A DNA stretch of 64,000 bases from Veillonellaceae bacterium (lineage in GTDB: Bacteria; Bacillota; Negativicutes; Veillonellales; Dialisteraceae): assembly GCA_025992895.1 (NCBI GenBank), contig DAJPGA010000001.1:1-64000 (forward strand). Direction: 5' to 3'. Made by a program: the position numbers and the translations under genes. The notes under the pieces are model-generated. The model did not search any database. It saw nothing but the letters and a program-made list of their open reading frames with translations, and was not told where the DNA came from. This document shows positions 62,497-64,000 of the stretch, in pieces; the first letter of the stretch is position 1, and every line of letters starts with the position of its first letter.

Positions 62497-62801
62497 ATCC
62501 CCTCTCCTTTCTTTTTCTAGTTGAATGGGACGGTTTTCCGTCCTTTTCTTATTATACTCCCTAAGAATAAAGAGTTGCTAACCGAAATGTTTAATGAAAA
62601 GAAGGGAAACATTTTTCTTTCATCGTTTCTTATTCGCGAGGTCGCTTATTCAATTTCGCTATAGGAAATGAGTTTCTTATTTTATTTCGTTTCTGATTCT
62701 TTTTCATGCTGCTGTTTCTTCTTTATTTTATTTATACAAATAGTATCGATTCGCAGGATGAAAAGCGTGAAATTCATATACGAATTTTTCTATTTCTTGC
62801 A
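62497..62801. other. Gene-free divergent region
   Basis: AT-rich DNA between the MFS gene and the T-box promoter. It contains TTATTTCGTTTCTG and CATATACG stretches but no gene, repeat or structure I can defend. Confidence 0.5.
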
Positions 62802-62830
62802 TTGACAAACTTCTATAGGAATGGTAAAGT
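62802..62830 (+). promoter_or_regulatory. Promoter of the tandem T-box operon
   Basis: -35 TTGACA (62802-62807), 17-bp spacer, -10 TAAAGT (62825-62830). The transcript would begin about 10 nt before the first T-box. Confidence 0.82.
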
Positions 62831-62844
62831 AAGTGCAACATAAT

Positions 62845-63071
62845 TTTGGCGATGAAGAAAAAGAGTACCTGAGCCTGTTCCTTTCAAGCGAGTCCGGACG
62901 GTGGAAGCGGACAAGGAGAAATCAGCGAAGTGCATTTCCGAGCCCTGCAGGCGAATGAAGTAGCCGCAGCGGGAGCACCCGTTACAGCGCACATGAGATG
63001 TAGAAATACATGAAATTGGGTGGAATCACGAAGCTAAGCTCTCGTCCCTTTATGGGGAGGAGAGTTTTTTT
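62845..63071 (+). promoter_or_regulatory. T-box riboswitch 1 (probable Cys specifier)
   Basis: Stem I has GAUGAAG, the AGUA motif (GAGUACC) and the specifier side GAAG-UGC-AUUUCCGAGC, with UGC at 62931-62933. Later elements are GAAUGAAGUAGCCGCAGCGGGAGCACCCGUUACAGCGC, typical of T-box stems II-III, and the antiterminator box GGGTGGAATCACG (63018-63030). The terminator CTCTCGTCCC/GGGGAGGAGAG with seven T ends at 63071. UGGA in the box fits the U73 of tRNA-Cys. Confidence 0.85.
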
Positions 63072-63100
63072 GATATCCACCTAAAGCATAGAAATCCATT

Positions 63101-63386
63101 ATGGCAATGAGGAAAAGAGTAGCTGTCTGAAAGTGCAAAGAGAGTTCCCGGAAGGTGAGAAGGGAAACACCGTAAGATAGTGAAGTGCATTTCTGAGCCG
63201 GCGCGCCGAACGAAGTAGGCGGCCCGGGAGACGCCCGTTACAGCGCAGGAGTGTATGGAGCCTGACCGGGTCCCATAAGCACTTCAAGAGGCCTTGCGGG
63301 GTGACCCCAGGGCGAATCAGGGTGGTAATCACGGAGCTTCCGTCCCTTGACATTCAAATGAATGCCCGGGGCGGAGGCTTTTTTTA
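63101..63386 (+). promoter_or_regulatory. T-box riboswitch 2 (probable Cys specifier)
   Basis: The second complete unit follows the first terminator by about 30 nt. It has GCAAUGAGG, AGAGUAGC, GUGAAG-UGC-AUUUCUGAGC (UGC 63186-63188), GAACGAAGUAGGCGGCCCGG, CCCGUUACAGCGC, box GGGTGGTAATCACGG (63320-63334) and terminator GCTTCCGTCCC...GGGGCGGAGGC with seven T. The box reads UGGU and has one extra base compared with unit 1, so its tRNA fit differs. Confidence 0.82.
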
Positions 63387-63441
63387 GGCCTATTTTCCTC
63401 CCCGCGGCGAATAATTTCTTATTCCTTAGGAGGAACATACC

Positions 63442-64000
63442 ATGGCCGATTTCGAAAAAATCAAAGACTTTATCATTGACCCGAGCATCCGCGAAGCACG
63501 TGCGCACGTAGAAGTGAAACGCGCAATGAACCCCTGCCCGATCGACTTTTCCCAGTTCCAGTCCACCAACCCGCGCTCCAACGGCATCGACAAGGAGTAC
63601 GGCGAAGGAGAGGACGCTTCGAACTTCAACATAGCAAGAAAGAAATACGACGACGATGAAGAACCGCAGTTCACTGCCTCCTTTGGCAGCGGCAAGGGAC
63701 AGCTCCCTGTAGAACCGGGCCGCTACCGCCTCATCTGGTCCCGCCACTGCCCGTGGGCGAACCGCATCGCGATTGCGATCGACCTCTTAGGCCTGGACAA
63801 GGTCATTTCCAAAGGCGTCGTCGATCCGCTCCGTCCGGCAGGCGTCGTAGGCGGCTGGTACTTCACCCTCGACAAGGATGATGTCGATCCCGTCCTCAAG
63901 ATCCATTCCCTCATGGAAGCCTACAAGAAGGGAAATCCGGACTATGACCAGCGTGCGACCGTCCCGGCTCTCGTCGACGTCACGACCGGCGCTGTCGTCA
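63442..64000 (+). CDS. Glutathionyl-hydroquinone-reductase-like GST-family protein, partial
   Basis: The first 186 codons of a gene that continues past the window. LIWSRHCPWANRIAIAIDLLGL matches the catalytic CPWA segment of the YqjG/ECM4/PcpF glutathionyl-hydroquinone reductases (xi-class GST), followed by GVVDPLRPAG..GGWYFTLDKDD. TAGGAGGAACATACC precedes the ATG. Family enzymes reduce glutathionyl-hydroquinones; in an organism without glutathione another thiol may be used. It is the first gene behind the two Cys-type T-boxes. Confidence 0.8.
   Translation, partial: MADFEKIKDFIIDPSIREARAHVEVKRAMNPCPIDFSQFQSTNPRSNGIDKEYGEGEDASNFNIARKKYDDDEEPQFTASFGSGKGQLPVEPGRYRLIWSRHCPWANRIAIAIDLLGLDKVISKGVVDPLRPAGVVGGWYFTLDKDDVDPVLKIHSLMEAYKKGNPDYDQRATVPALVDVTTGAVV

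Overview
The window reads as chromosomal DNA of an anaerobic, diderm Firmicute of the class Negativicutes (Veillonellaceae; a Dialister-like organism is my best guess, by inference). The reasons are T-box and yybP-ykoY riboswitches, an expanded set of sodium-pumping decarboxylase subunits, a TAXI-type TRAP transporter, NhaC and Feo transporters. No rRNA, tRNA, CRISPR array or prophage was seen. Almost everything up to 47.2 kb is on the minus strand.

Layout. 0-1.5 kb: an IS3-family transposase abutting a cut-off small exported protein. 1.6-9.3 kb: PcrA-type helicase, a pair of equal-sized half DMT transporters behind a structured leader, a PLP aminotransferase, MntP with a manganese riboswitch, a HAD phosphatase overlapping a DUF362 gene, and a cupin. 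9.3-14.4 kb: TAXI-TRAP transporter and an M18 aminopeptidase. 14.4-34.8 kb: the main region. A solitary decarboxylase beta subunit (OadB family) with a small anchor protein is followed, after 1.5 kb without a gene, by five tandem modules (A to E). Each has a DASS/SLC13 dicarboxylate permease, a 42-44 aa OadG-like single-span protein and OadB. Each has its own sigma-70 promoter with an exact 17-bp spacer and a roughly 250-300 nt structured leader.

36-47.2 kb: membrane proteins of unknown role, the feoA-feoA-feoB-Cys-rich operon, recQ-thyA-folA, a degenerate ADP-ribosylglycohydrolase-like gene and a DUF1294 protein. 47.3-49.5 kb: TSUP and NhaC transporters on the plus strand. 50-53.2 kb: ileS with an Ile T-box. 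53.6-62.5 kb: small redox and stress genes (MBL hydrolase, flavodoxin-like reductase, Nim-like flavoprotein, MATE pump, two LysR regulators, secreted esterase with MarR, MFS pump); the MATE gene and one LysR gene carry single-base frameshifts. 62.8-64 kb: two consecutive T-boxes with a probable Cys specifier before a glutathionyl-hydroquinone-reductase-like gene cut by the window end.

Working model (inference): the OadB/OadG-like proteins export Na+ while decarboxylating a CoA ester or oxo-acid with alpha and biotin-carrier subunits encoded elsewhere. The DASS permease encoded in the same transcript spends that Na+ gradient on dicarboxylate uptake. Five near-copies, two of them homogenised by recent gene conversion, suggest selection for dosage or for separate control of each copy. 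Mosaic intergenic repeats ending in a conserved hairpin mark several gene-cluster boundaries.
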